A DNA stretch of 43,118 nt, taken from Prevotellaceae bacterium (GTDB lineage: Bacteria; Bacteroidota; Bacteroidia; Bacteroidales; Bacteroidaceae). Where the stretch lies: assembly GCA_028723455.1 (NCBI GenBank), contig JAQYEW010000015.1, positions 1 through 43,118 on the forward strand, given 5' to 3'. This document shows positions 30,986 through 41,400 of this stretch, piece after piece (the stretch's first letter is position 1; each line of letters begins with the position of its first letter). The position numbers and the translations under genes are program-made. The notes under the pieces are model-generated. The model ran no database searches. It was not told the DNA's origin and saw nothing but the letters and a program-made list of their open reading frames with translations.

Positions 30986-33892
30986 ATGAAAAAAATCTTT
31001 CTTGCATTTGGTGCCGCGCTTTGCTTGTCCGCCGTGGCGCAGGCTCAGACGGAACTGACAGAGGCCGAATTGAAGGCGAAATTACGCGTAAGCTCGCCCA
31101 CGACGGTCAGCATCCACGACCCCAGTGCGGTCTATCGCGACGGGCTGTACACCATTTGGGGCAGTCATCTGGGACTGGCGCAAAGCACGGACCTGGTAAC
31201 CTTTACGCCGCTTGGCGCGCATGGCAACGACCGCTTCATACGCCTTGCCGCCCAGGGCGGTGCCGAAGGCACGGCAACCACCTTTGCCGATGCTTTCAAC
31301 GTGCAGCAGGCCACCCGGGTACGCAATGCCAAAGGGCAAGAGGTCGTTTTCCCAAACTTCGACGCAGAGGCGTATTGCAACCGCTATGCAGCGGACAGGG
31401 ACGCTTGGATCAATGGCAACATGTGGGCGCCCGATATTATCTATAATACGGCGATGAAGAAATGGTGCATGTATCTAAGCCTGAACGGCGAGTTCTGGAA
31501 CAGCATCATCGTCCTGCTTACCGCCAACCGGCCCACAGGCCCCTTCACTTATCAAGGCCCCGTTGTGATGGGCGGTTTCGACGGCCAGCAGCACAATGGC
31601 AAGGCAGCGCCCACGTACAAGGATACGGACCTGGAGATAGCCTTAGGGCAGTCGCTGTCCGCTACGCCAGCACGCTATATCCAAACCGACAACGGCATCT
31701 TCTGGCCCAACTGCATCGATCCCTGTGTCTTCTACGACGAAGCGGGCGAACTGTGGATGGCCTATGGCAGTTGGAGCGGGGGCATCTTCATGCTGAAGCT
31801 GGACAAGGCTACGGGCTTGCGCGATTACACGTACGCCTATGCCTCGGACTATGACACGCGTGGCGCACAGGGCGTCAGCGACCCCTATTTCGGATTGAAG
31901 ATTGCGGGCGGAAGTTATGTCAGCGGCGAGGGGTGCTATATCCGGCACATCGGCGATTATTACTACCTTTTTATCAGTTACGGTTTCTTCAGCCCCGAGG
32001 GTGGCTACGATATGCGTGTCTTCCGCAGTACTTCGCCCACGGGACCCTATGTGGACCACAAAGGCCAAAGCGCGCTTTTTGACCGCTATGTCCTGAACTA
32101 CGGGCCGGGCACGCAACAGCGCGGCACGCGATTGATGGGCTGTTGGAACCGTTGGGGCACGTTGCAGGACGTAGGCCAACGTGCCTTGGGCCACAACAGC
32201 GTGGTGCAGGACGGGGATGGGCGCACCTTCCTGGTGGCTCACACGAAGTTCAACGACGGCACGGCAGGCCATCAGGTGCGTGTCCACCAGCTTTTCCGCA
32301 ACAGCGAGGGATGGTTGGTGGCGGCTCCCTTTGTCTATGACCAGGAAACGCTGACGGATGCGAAGGTGGCTGCCGAGGCCGCCATTGCCGACGACCGCAT
32401 ACCGGGCACTTACAGCCTTTTGCCGCATCCCGATGGCTTGGACCACAAGAATATGCAGGAGACAACGCCCGTCAGTGTGGTGCTGACCGGGCAAGGCAAG
32501 ATAGAGGGCGACCGCACGGGCACGTGGCAGCGCACCGCAGGCACGGATTACATCTCCCTTACGCTGGGCGGCACCGCCTATCGGGGTGTGCTGATGACGC
32601 AAAGTGTCAGCGGAGCCACCACGCAGGGCCTGCGCAAAAGCACTGCCACGGCCATCGCTTTCAGTGCCTTGGGCAGCGATGGCAATCCCCTCTGGGGCTA
32701 TAAGCTGGACGAGGTGAGCGCCCTGGCCAAAGTGAACGACGAGCATCCCTTTCCCCTGACCGCCAGCCAAACCGTGAACAGCCATCAAAGCCTGATGTTC
32801 GACGCTACGGACAACGTGAGCGTAAGTTGGCAAAGCACAGCCCCCGACATTATCAGCGAGACGGGTAAGTTCGCCCCGGCCGGCGAGGCGACACGTGTTA
32901 CGCTGACCCGCACCTTGCGTGCGGGTAACTGTCGTTTCACGCAGGAGGCCGCCGTGAACGCCGCCAAAGCCAGTACGCCCGGTGGCGATGCCCTGACGGG
33001 ACTGGTGGCTTATTATAAGATGGACGAGCTGCCCGTCCGCAATGAATACCTGAACAGTGCGGGCACGCAAACGTCGATTGCCTTGGCAAAGCTCAGTGCA
33101 GCTCCCGCCACGGCGGTGCCCACGCTGCAAAACAACTGGGACCGCTTTGGCAGGGTGATGCAGATAGCCCCCGCAGCGCAGGGGCAACACGGCTATGCAC
33201 GTATTCAGAACCCGCTCTTTCAGGCCGTGAATCCGGAAGGCTTTACCATCGGCTTTTGGGTGTTGCGCCAAAGCGACGACTCCCGGGCTGCCCTTTTCGG
33301 CTTTTCCGGCAATTCTGCCTCCACGATGCAGAAGGAACACCTGTTCTTTACGGGCAATACGTATCTTGATTACAGCAATGCCAGCGAAGCCGTTACTTTC
33401 AAACTCAATAATCCCGAAACGGGCATCCTGAGCCACATTCCGCAGGGGCGTTGGACATGGGTAACGCTGACTGTGGGTGCCGCGAACGGCGTGCGCCTCT
33501 ACCTCAATGGCACCACCCGTAATTGGACCACATATGATGCCGTGCCTTCGGCACTGCGCGCCACCGACCTGCCTTATGCCGACGTGCTTGCCACTTTGTC
33601 CCAGTTGCGCTATCTGTTCCTGGGCGCAGGTTCGCTCAATGGCAGCCCCGCTTGCCAGCTGGACGAACTGATGATTTACAAACGCGAACTCTCCAGCACC
33701 GATGCGCGCAGCCTCTATCAGTTGCAGCAGCGCACCACCGACTTTACCGTCGGCCAGAACGGTACGGCCATCATTGCCCCTTGGGCCGACAGCCACGCGT
33801 CGCAACGGCCTTATACCTTGAGCGGACGCCAAGCGGCACGCAACGACCGGGGAATCATTATCCGGAAAGGAAAGAAACTGGTGCGGCGTTAA
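30986..33892 (+). CDS. GH43 endo-arabinanase-like glycoside hydrolase, multidomain
   Basis: A 968-residue secreted enzyme (signal peptide MKKIFLAFGAALCLSAVAQAQ) likely to cut alpha-1,5-arabinan. The five-bladed GH43 domain covers about residues 35-460: Asp45 in SIHDPSAVY (base), Asp245 in CIDPCVFYD (pKa modulator) and Glu315 in VSGEGCYIRH (acid); ALGHNSVVQD is near the expected calcium-site His. A beta domain typical of large endo-arabinanases follows (about 470-590, SLLPHPDGLDHKN to NPLWGYKLDE), then an Ig-like region (600-660), a LamG/concanavalin-like domain (666-890) and a sorting-like tail (YTLSGRQAARND, basic end). It starts 2 bases after the cytidylyltransferase gene. No SusC/SusD pair accompanies it here. 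Confidence 0.87.
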   Translation: MKKIFLAFGAALCLSAVAQAQTELTEAELKAKLRVSSPTTVSIHDPSAVYRDGLYTIWGSHLGLAQSTDLVTFTPLGAHGNDRFIRLAAQGGAEGTATTFADAFNVQQATRVRNAKGQEVVFPNFDAEAYCNRYAADRDAWINGNMWAPDIIYNTAMKKWCMYLSLNGEFWNSIIVLLTANRPTGPFTYQGPVVMGGFDGQQHNGKAAPTYKDTDLEIALGQSLSATPARYIQTDNGIFWPNCIDPCVFYDEAGELWMAYGSWSGGIFMLKLDKATGLRDYTYAYASDYDTRGAQGVSDPYFGLKIAGGSYVSGEGCYIRHIGDYYYLFISYGFFSPEGGYDMRVFRSTSPTGPYVDHKGQSALFDRYVLNYGPGTQQRGTRLMGCWNRWGTLQDVGQRALGHNSVVQDGDGRTFLVAHTKFNDGTAGHQVRVHQLFRNSEGWLVAAPFVYDQETLTDAKVAAEAAIADDRIPGTYSLLPHPDGLDHKNMQETTPVSVVLTGQGKIEGDRTGTWQRTAGTDYISLTLGGTAYRGVLMTQSVSGATTQGLRKSTATAIAFSALGSDGNPLWGYKLDEVSALAKVNDEHPFPLTASQTVNSHQSLMFDATDNVSVSWQSTAPDIISETGKFAPAGEATRVTLTRTLRAGNCRFTQEAAVNAAKASTPGGDALTGLVAYYKMDELPVRNEYLNSAGTQTSIALAKLSAAPATAVPTLQNNWDRFGRVMQIAPAAQGQHGYARIQNPLFQAVNPEGFTIGFWVLRQSDDSRAALFGFSGNSASTMQKEHLFFTGNTYLDYSNASEAVTFKLNNPETGILSHIPQGRWTWVTLTVGAANGVRLYLNGTTRNWTTYDAVPSALRATDLPYADVLATLSQLRYLFLGAGSLNGSPACQLDELMIYKRELSSTDARSLYQLQQRTTDFTVGQNGTAIIAPWADSHASQRPYTLSGRQAARNDRGIIIRKGKKLVRR

Positions 33893-33908
33893 CCGAATAC
33901 CCGCACCA
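33879..33908 (+). terminator. Possible hairpin at the end of the GH43 gene
   Basis: TGGTGCGG (33879-33886) pairs with CCGCACCA (33901-33908) across the stop codon. No T-run follows. The rest of 33909-34078 is AT-rich, with no gene or clear signal that I can see. Confidence 0.35.
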
Positions 33909-34078
33909 ACACATAGCCAAACAATGAAATAATCTACATCGAACAAATATCTTTCTCTCTTTTCTACCAAGTACCGTTTATGACTTAGCGCTCACAACGG
34001 GACAAACACCTGAAATCCGGAATCTTTTTGGGAGAGTAATTCTTTACTATCAGGCTATCACCAATAACAGAATGCTGT

Positions 34079-34447
34079 TTATGGACCATCACAATACCAC
34101 CACCATAGGTTTATGTCCGGATTCTTCTCACTATAATATACGTTTATGGAGTCTCCTTCCTCTGGCCATATTCCACCAAGGGTTGTATAGTATGATTGCC
34201 CGGTATATGTTGTATCGTTCAAATCAAAACGATAATAAATCGTTCTGCTTTTGCTATGCCCACTATATACATATGCTTTAATCGTCTTGTGTTCTCTCTT
34301 AAGTATTACTCTGTACTCTCTATATCTTTTAACTTCCGAATAGCTCGTTATATAGGCAGCAAGAATACCCATAAGAACATACCCTATCCCATGAAGTAAA
34401 TATTCTCCGAGTCGGAATAGTTTCTTCCTGAATTTTCGTTTGCTCAT
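34079..34447 (-). CDS. Small membrane protein, DUF3592-like, at the end of the RHS island
   Basis: A 122-residue protein: basic N-terminus (MSKRKFRKKLFRLGEYLL), one hydrophobic helix (about residues 18-35, GIGYVLMGILAAYI), then a small extracytoplasmic or cytoplasmic beta domain with YRFDLNDTTYTGQSYYTTLG and GDSINVYYSEKNPDIN. The latter pattern resembles DUF3592-type domains (a Tyr-rich fold containing a 'G..v.V.Y...nP' strand). It is separated from the gene upstream by 270 bases of AT-rich DNA. Position at the tail of an RHS cassette makes an immunity or accessory role possible, not shown. Confidence 0.6.
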   Translation of the reverse strand: MSKRKFRKKLFRLGEYLLHGIGYVLMGILAAYITSYSEVKRYREYRVILKREHKTIKAYVYSGHSKSRTIYYRFDLNDTTYTGQSYYTTLGGIWPEEGDSINVYYSEKNPDINLWWWYCDGP

Positions 34448-34717
34448 TGCTGCATCTTTTTTTTATAATTAGTGAATGTTCCATACGCAGTATTAAAGAG
34501 AAGATCTTTCGTGTCATGAACCATAATTCGGTAACTTTGTCCTCGGCAATCATAGCGATTTTTATCTGTAATTCTTTGTATTTCAACACTATAAAGTTAC
34601 AACAAAATTCGCTAATCAACAAATTTACAAGGACTTATAATTCGTCGAACTCACGTTAATTTTAAATATTAATGCTGTTTATCAGATTATTATGAAAACA
34701 GTTCCCGATTTGGGGCA

Positions 34718-35038
34718 TTACCTACTCTTTTTCCATTCCTTTTTATCGGAATAGTAGATTAACGTTTCGTCAAATCCTATTGTAAAGAAAATCACATAAT
34801 TTACGCTGTCTTTTCTTTCGTAATAGGGACCACTATTCATAGACTCTTCCAATCCTAATTCTTTAACGCTATTAGGTAATCGGGTTTCTGTTTGCCTGAA
34901 AGTTTCTATTTTATCAATTAAAACTGCACCACACTTTTGATAATTGTTTTTTTCATTATTTTGCATAAACAACACAATAGTAATAGCAATTAAAATTGAA
35001 ACTACCAATAATCCTATTTTTATCAAAATCTTTTTCAT
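34718..35038 (-). CDS. Small membrane-anchored protein, candidate immunity protein
   Basis: A 106-residue protein with one N-terminal membrane anchor (about residues 5-26, ILIKIGLLVVSILIAITIVLF) and an 80-residue soluble domain. That domain has a helix (CGAVLIDKIETFRQTE), the turn LPNSVKELG and a beta section (YVIFFTIGFDETLIYYS) ending with KKEW. The helix plus LPNSxxELG pattern recalls pseudopilin-like proteins; I do not recognise a named family. Its ATG shares a base with the stop codon of the RHS gene (TAATG), the classic position for an immunity gene of a polymorphic toxin, so it may neutralise the C-terminal domain of that protein. This role is inferred from context. Confidence 0.65.
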   Translation of the reverse strand: MKKILIKIGLLVVSILIAITIVLFMQNNEKNNYQKCGAVLIDKIETFRQTETRLPNSVKELGLEESMNSGPYYERKDSVNYVIFFTIGFDETLIYYSDKKEWKKSR

Positions 35039-38000
35039 TACGGGTTTTCTTGTGTATAAACTGGATTATGAGTTTTGTTAGTTCGTGTTGGTTTATCCGT
35101 TGGATAAGTAGTAGGTAAATTATTATAGTTTGGTGCATTTTGAGGATTTGTAGCACCTAATCCCCTTAAATAGTTTTCAAGTTGTACTCCAAAAGATAAT
35201 TTACTATTCTGATCAAAATAGTTTGCTCCAAAATCAGCACCAAATCTATCGCTTGGTAAATCCTCATAACTATATGCAGAGTGAGGAGCTGCAACTTTAT
35301 CGCTCATTTCTTGACGGTAGCCGTCTTGAAGTGATTCGCCCGCTGGATTCATGCTTGCTTGTATTAACCAGTGCATTTGTGCTTCGGGAGGCATAAATGC
35401 AAAGCCACTGCTCTTCACTATTTCTTGGGCTGTTTGCTTTTGCATTTTATAATCGTATGCCTTACCTGCATAAAACATAAAATGAGACATATCCAACCAA
35501 CCGCCTTTTTCTGTGTATATGTATCTGCCCACTCTATTATTAAAGTAGCCTGTTTGTGTTGGCAATGGTCGCATTTGGCTCCAACTCCATTCAGTGCTGC
35601 CTAAACTTCTTAGATAATTTGCTGCTTGTTGTCCAGTATAATGCCCCACTCCTCTTGGACTGTTATTTAGTAACGTTCTAAATGTTCCAGAAGTGCCAAC
35701 AAGACCTAAAATAGGCTCACGCCCATCAGGATCAATCATATTTACGGGGTTACCCCCACAATATGAATATGGACTGATACCATAAAAGGACTCGCAGAGA
35801 GGATCCATCCTATCCCATGTCGGTACAATAGGATTATATTGCCGTGCGCCATAATCATAGGTGTTTAGACCGTGCATTGTATCGAATTCTTTTTTGTTAT
35901 ACTTGAACGGCTGTATGCCTGCGTTTATTGCAGTGGTCTCGTCAAAGAAAGGATTTCCATAGGGATAATAATTGTTTTCCTGTTTTATATTACCGTCTTC
36001 ATCTATTACCTCCCTGACATTTCCCAAATGATCTTCATTGAAGTAATAAAAACGGAAGGAGTCTTTTGATCGTATAGCAGCCGTGGCTGCTTGCCAGATC
36101 TTTACCATCTGTCGGTAGTTTTCCATTGCTTTTTCCGAAATAGGCGAATCATCCAAAGTTATTGGCAAGCGAGGCTTTTGTATGCGTTTGGTTGATTTGT
36201 GCGCATCACAATACCCGCCGTTAAACAGATATTTATAGACTCGCCCATTTTTCAGCATAAGGTTTCCTGCAAGGAGGTAGTCAATGGAGTCGACTTCTTG
36301 AACCTCTGCATCGGAAAGTTCATATGTCGTACCCTCACTTACGTCCATATTTGGCATAGCCGTATAATGTATCGTACGCAGTTTTGCTCCTTCCGCAGAA
36401 TAGATGTATTTTGTCACATTTCCGTTGGAGAATTGAATACGAGTGGGATTAGTGAAATTATCATATTCTATCATGGAGATATCCCTACTGACATCGCATG
36501 TCAATGCGCCAAAATCATTATACATGTATATGGATTTCTCACTGAATGAATTGTTGAAATCTAAAGAGCCTTGATAGATGATTTTTTCCGCGGCATCTGT
36601 AACCTCCAGAATCTGATTCCCTGCAAGGCTTATTCTTAGGTCATCAACAAGCCCATAACTTCCATCCTGCTTTTTTCCGTGTCTTTTTAATGAAGTGATA
36701 TTGCTATTTAAATCATACGTTACCAGTTCGTCATAGTGATTGGCCGCATCCGTAAGATTATTGCCCTCTCCATAAGAGGCTTGAATCAACCGATTCTGGT
36801 TGTCATAGGAATATCTGTAGCCTCTTTCTTTGTTGTAACTTTTATTTTTCCATTTGATGGAACTAATATTGCCATTATAGCATGGTTTTCCCAGCCCATC
36901 TGCGTATGATAGATACTCTGTAAAACTATTCGTACTGATTGATGTAGGCCATCCGTGAATATCATCATATTGATAAACTACAACACCTGCTTGTTGGGGA
37001 CGTGTAATATTTAGCAACTTGTTAAAAGAATCGTATTGGTATTGTATGGTGGTACTATAGTCTCCGAGTCCATGGGACATTGTTATTGTCTTGACGGTTA
37101 GTTTGTCATTTCGAGATGAGTATCCATTCTTTTCCGATATTCTTAGTTTATCGCCATACTTCACATCGACTTCAACAGATGAACTCTTCAGATTGTTTGT
37201 AATAGAATATGAAAAAGTAGTTTTTGATATATAGCCATTTATATTTTTAACCAAACAATTTGTCAGGTTTCCCTTTGTGTCATAACAGTTTACTGTGTAA
37301 ATATACTCCCCATTAGATGCCCATACAACAGATCCCGCAAGAAGTCCGTTGGAGTTTTCCTTTACCGTGGGGGCTATATCCTTAAAATCCTCTCGATGGC
37401 TGCCATTCAGGAACTCATACGTATCATAGTAATAGATTTTCTCGACCGTTGCGCCAACGGCAGAAATGCAATCGGAATTGAACAGATACCCTGTGTTCAA
37501 AAAACCGGTCGAGTTTGCCGAATACGTGGTTTTAAATTCCGTTTGTTCAACATTAGTTTTACATCTCGGGCTTACTCCCGAAACAGCCAGACGCCCAAAC
37601 GTATCATACAAATAGAATCTATGTAATTTTTTTTCACGTAGTTGTGCGTCTTGTTTTAAAACCATACGCCCCTCCTTGTCATACCAATATTGAATATATT
37701 TCGCTCCTGGCAAAACTCTCTTTGTCAGGTTCCCCCTTTTGTCGTATTCATACTGGTATGCGTAAGCGTCAAGATCGGGTGACTCCTGGAACTTAGGAGA
37801 AAGTACGTATGTTAATTGTCCTAAGTTACTATATATATAATAAGTATCACCTTGTGCTTTTCTTTCTAAGATGACATTACCATCCAGATCCTTGAAAATT
37901 ATCAGTTGATTCCCATCTGCATCTTTGGTTGTTTCCTTTTCTAAGCTACCTGTTGGATAATATTGCGTAATTGTTGTGGCAGGAATGTGTTTTGGATTAC

Positions 38001-38469
38001 CATAGCGAATCACTTTGTCTTCCTCTGTGTTTGTGCCATAGGATATAGTATTGCTTTTTTTATTATTATGCCATAGCTGTCCTCCTATATCTTCTTTGAT
38101 AATACGATTGTTCGTGTCATAGTGATTTTCTGTGTATGCGAAATAATCATTATAGTAATTATGCGAAGCCTGCTCGAATTCTGATTTTTTCAAAAAGCCT
38201 GTACTTTCACCGTTAAGGGGAGCCGCATTGTAGAGTTTGCGTTCTCGCCCTTTCGTGTCATAGGTTATATAGGTGAAGAGGCTTGTGTTAGATCCGCTGT
38301 TCGTCGTTGCAGTTTCTATCAGGTCTCCTATTCCATTAAAGTATTGGAGGTTTATGATTGTGCCTGCGCTATCAAGATGCACAATTTCTTTTACGTAGTT
38401 CTGGCTTTTATTTTGAGCAAGAACAATCAAGGGAGTGCAAAACACGAAAGCAAATATCTTCCGATACAT
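35038..38469 (-). CDS. RHS-repeat core protein with unrecognised C-terminal domain
   Basis: A 1143-residue Sec-exported protein (signal MYRKIFAFVFCTPLIVLAQ). An ATG 30 bases further upstream exists, but the chosen one directly follows the preceding stop (TAA, one base, ATG) and leaves a proper signal peptide. YD repeats (YDTKGRERKLYNAAP, YDKRGNLTKRVLPGAKYIQYWYDKEGR) cover most of the length. The RHS-associated core is near residue 810 (NEDHLGNVREVIDEDGNI), ending in YDYGARQYNPIVPTWDRMDP and NPVNMIDPDG near 914. The last about 228 residues (nucleotides 35041-35721) are the variable domain, with WLDMSHFMFYAG and AYSYEDLPSDRFGADFG; I cannot assign a toxin family. A small membrane protein gene follows in TAATG overlap. 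Confidence 0.88.
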   Translation of the reverse strand: MYRKIFAFVFCTPLIVLAQNKSQNYVKEIVHLDSAGTIINLQYFNGIGDLIETATTNSGSNTSLFTYITYDTKGRERKLYNAAPLNGESTGFLKKSEFEQASHNYYNDYFAYTENHYDTNNRIIKEDIGGQLWHNNKKSNTISYGTNTEEDKVIRYGNPKHIPATTITQYYPTGSLEKETTKDADGNQLIIFKDLDGNVILERKAQGDTYYIYSNLGQLTYVLSPKFQESPDLDAYAYQYEYDKRGNLTKRVLPGAKYIQYWYDKEGRMVLKQDAQLREKKLHRFYLYDTFGRLAVSGVSPRCKTNVEQTEFKTTYSANSTGFLNTGYLFNSDCISAVGATVEKIYYYDTYEFLNGSHREDFKDIAPTVKENSNGLLAGSVVWASNGEYIYTVNCYDTKGNLTNCLVKNINGYISKTTFSYSITNNLKSSSVEVDVKYGDKLRISEKNGYSSRNDKLTVKTITMSHGLGDYSTTIQYQYDSFNKLLNITRPQQAGVVVYQYDDIHGWPTSISTNSFTEYLSYADGLGKPCYNGNISSIKWKNKSYNKERGYRYSYDNQNRLIQASYGEGNNLTDAANHYDELVTYDLNSNITSLKRHGKKQDGSYGLVDDLRISLAGNQILEVTDAAEKIIYQGSLDFNNSFSEKSIYMYNDFGALTCDVSRDISMIEYDNFTNPTRIQFSNGNVTKYIYSAEGAKLRTIHYTAMPNMDVSEGTTYELSDAEVQEVDSIDYLLAGNLMLKNGRVYKYLFNGGYCDAHKSTKRIQKPRLPITLDDSPISEKAMENYRQMVKIWQAATAAIRSKDSFRFYYFNEDHLGNVREVIDEDGNIKQENNYYPYGNPFFDETTAINAGIQPFKYNKKEFDTMHGLNTYDYGARQYNPIVPTWDRMDPLCESFYGISPYSYCGGNPVNMIDPDGREPILGLVGTSGTFRTLLNNSPRGVGHYTGQQAANYLRSLGSTEWSWSQMRPLPTQTGYFNNRVGRYIYTEKGGWLDMSHFMFYAGKAYDYKMQKQTAQEIVKSSGFAFMPPEAQMHWLIQASMNPAGESLQDGYRQEMSDKVAAPHSAYSYEDLPSDRFGADFGANYFDQNSKLSFGVQLENYLRGLGATNPQNAPNYNNLPTTYPTDKPTRTNKTHNPVYTQENP

Positions 38470-38470
38470 T

Positions 38471-41400
38471 TTATTTGCGTAAATTATATTCATATTCATT
38501 TGTTAAGACATTGTTGCAGTCGTATATGTTTGTCAACTGTCCAAATTTGTTGTATGTGTATGTGGTTACATTACCATTTGGTAGGATGATTGCAGATACG
38601 CCAAAAAGAGGATTCCATACATATCCTGTTATTTGACCGGAAGTAAAGTTTTTAATACTTGATTTTAAATGGTCTAAGCATTTTTTTTGATTAAAAAATA
38701 TGCTCTCGTCAATATTGAAAGGAATATAAGCATTACCTGACATTACAAGATAACAATCCTTATACCCCCATTTCAAGAATGTTGACGGCCGGCCTTTTTC
38801 CTTGAAAACAAGGGGCATCCCTGTAGATGTGTAACTTGAATAAGTTAATACGGTGTCCACAAGATTATAACTATTTCTGTTTGTAACCATCTTAGGAAGA
38901 AGACGGTTCTTGCCGTTAATAGTATAGTTTGAATAAATAATGTTTTTCTCTGAGATGAACTGACCATTTCTTACGTGTCTTGTCTTATATGGTTTAATGT
39001 ATGACATGGCCTTATACAAAATAGAGTCAGTGCCACTTTTTGCATTGAAGTTGCCAAAGGTGTATGTGTATGATTCGTTGAAAATACCACGTGTTATACT
39101 TTCTGATTTTAGAACTCTCATGTCAACCTCATGTCTGTATGGCAGAAAAGAAGTAAATGAGACATCCGATTTGTCGTAGGAGTAAGTAGTTACCATAGGG
39201 TTAGATGGGCCACTACTATAGTCAAGTTCTGTTTTACTGATAAGGTCATACTTAGGATAATAGAGCTTGTAAATACCGCCTAAATAATGTCGGTATTGTG
39301 CACTACTACCGTAGCACTCATATTCGAGATTAGAAGTAAGTACATATTTGTCAAGGACATTGTCTGTCCGATACTTGTAGTTTGTTTTTGTTATCAGATT
39401 GTCATTTCCGTCAAAAACCTCCTCACTGGTTAGCAATCCCTTTTTGAAAGTCAGCTCCGACCATTCGTCAAAAGGAGTATGCTGGTCAGGATACCCAAAG
39501 GTAAGGATAAATCGTTCATCCCTAACGGCGGGGTCGGAAATATTCGTGTATCTATACAAATGTTTCTCTATTGTATTATTGGGATTTGCATTATCCTTAA
39601 TATTTTCAGTTACGCATGAATATGCAAGACTTATACCAGACCCGTTTGCCAAGGGAACAACAGAAGCACTATGTAGAGTTCTTAATTTGTATGTCGCATT
39701 GCTTTGTACACACTTTAGTTTCCAATTCCAATCGTACAAAGGAGAAGCGAAAAGTTCTCCACTTGAACTGCCTGTTAATGGATCAATGTAAGAATAATCT
39801 TTCTGGTGCAATAGTTCCCCTCTCTCCGGTGAATCGTAGGTCTTGATTGACTTGACTCTTAACCCTCCACCTATGCCGTTTTTATATGACACAGACTGAC
39901 GGTCATTTGATAGAACCAGACTATAATCATTTGGTTCGTACTCATAAACAGTAACGCCACCCGTAGGATACATGATTTCATTAAGCACTCCAATTTGTGT
40001 GTAATTGAAGTCTGGCTCCCGGGTCGCAATCATGTTTTCCGCGTAGGACCCATTACGAGTCTTATACGGCCTCCCATTATAATATCCCCAATGATCAACA
40101 CTTGTGGTAAGGTAGTCGCATGGAAGTTTGTCAAACTGAATATAATTAAATCGATATACTCCTTTAATCCCCGTTGTGCTACTATAGTGAATGGCATCGT
40201 TTTGTATCATGATGCTGTCCAGTTTCAGCCTGTTGCCTTTATCACTCATGCAAAACCTGTAACCAATGTAATTATTGGGTGCAGACTTATTACTTTCAAT
40301 GGATACATAATTAAGTTTTCTTATTCTTGACCTACTCAGAATATCCATGTCATCCGGAGAAGGGTACCTCCAGGCCTTCAGCGAATCATTATCGTTGCTT
40401 TGCAAATAATAGAACGCACCAATAGGATTATTTCCCATTCCTGCTTCGTACTTCCATCTATTAACCATGGAAGCCAGAAGTAAATATAAATTATGTACGC
40501 CGCGATCAATATACAGGGATTTATATAATGTTTCTGTTGCCAGATTCTTCCCAACGTTACTTGATGAGACTTTAACACTGATACCATTCATTGCTTCAAT
40601 CCCCGTCAGATAGACAGGGGAACTGATAGAGATGGTGTAAGGGAATTTCCAATTTGTCAATGGGAAAAAATTCCTTATACCCACCAGTAAGCTTATAGCT
40701 TTTTCATCGACGGTGTCAGAATAGTAACTGTTGAAAACTTGGATGACATAAACTCCCCTCTCATAACTTAGTTTGTATAAATCATTGCCGAATCTATCAG
40801 TAACTTTTGTGAGATACCAACTGGCGGCATGCCATGTCTCGTTATACTCGTTTTCTGACATGTGCCAGATGTTGGTCGTGTAGTCTATGGCATTTTTGTC
40901 ATATCCAAATGTGTATGTGTTGCCATCTTCATCCCTAATTACAAATCCTGCAATGGTCTTGGTTTGTTCTGGAGAACATGTTGTCTTGGAAGGATACCTT
41001 TCAAAGAGAGAGCCGATAAAATTTGAAGGATTATTGTAATCAAAGATAACTTCAAGATTATCATTACTCATTACCCTCCAACTACCGTCCTGGTCCAGAA
41101 AGAATTTTCCGCTTTTCCCCATAAAATGGAATGTATATTCATCGGGGGATAGATCATAATCGTGAAATTCCGAATTATTCTTTAACTTAATATAATCACC
41201 TCCCTCTGCCAAGTATTCTGTTAGTTTGTCATGGCGTTGGAAGTAGTTATACCCCGCATTAGAAAATAAAAGTTTTTCGGTCTCTTTAGGATAGATCCAT
41301 TCATCGTATCTTCCCTTAACCGTTCTGGTAATCACACCTCCCACGTTTAATGTCCAATTCTGTCCCGCCCATGACGGAATGCTGTTTGGCATTACTCCCT

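Noticed and set aside
31643-33970. A 775-codon open frame on the minus strand opposite the GH43 gene
   Set aside because: The plus-strand frame has a signal peptide, recognisable GH43 motifs and domain structure. The antisense frame is low in motif content and follows from the strong GC bias at codon third positions.
34329-34622. A 97-codon minus-strand frame overlapping the small DUF3592-like gene
   Set aside because: It overlaps the better-supported 122-residue gene in another frame and has a Cys-rich, motif-free sequence.
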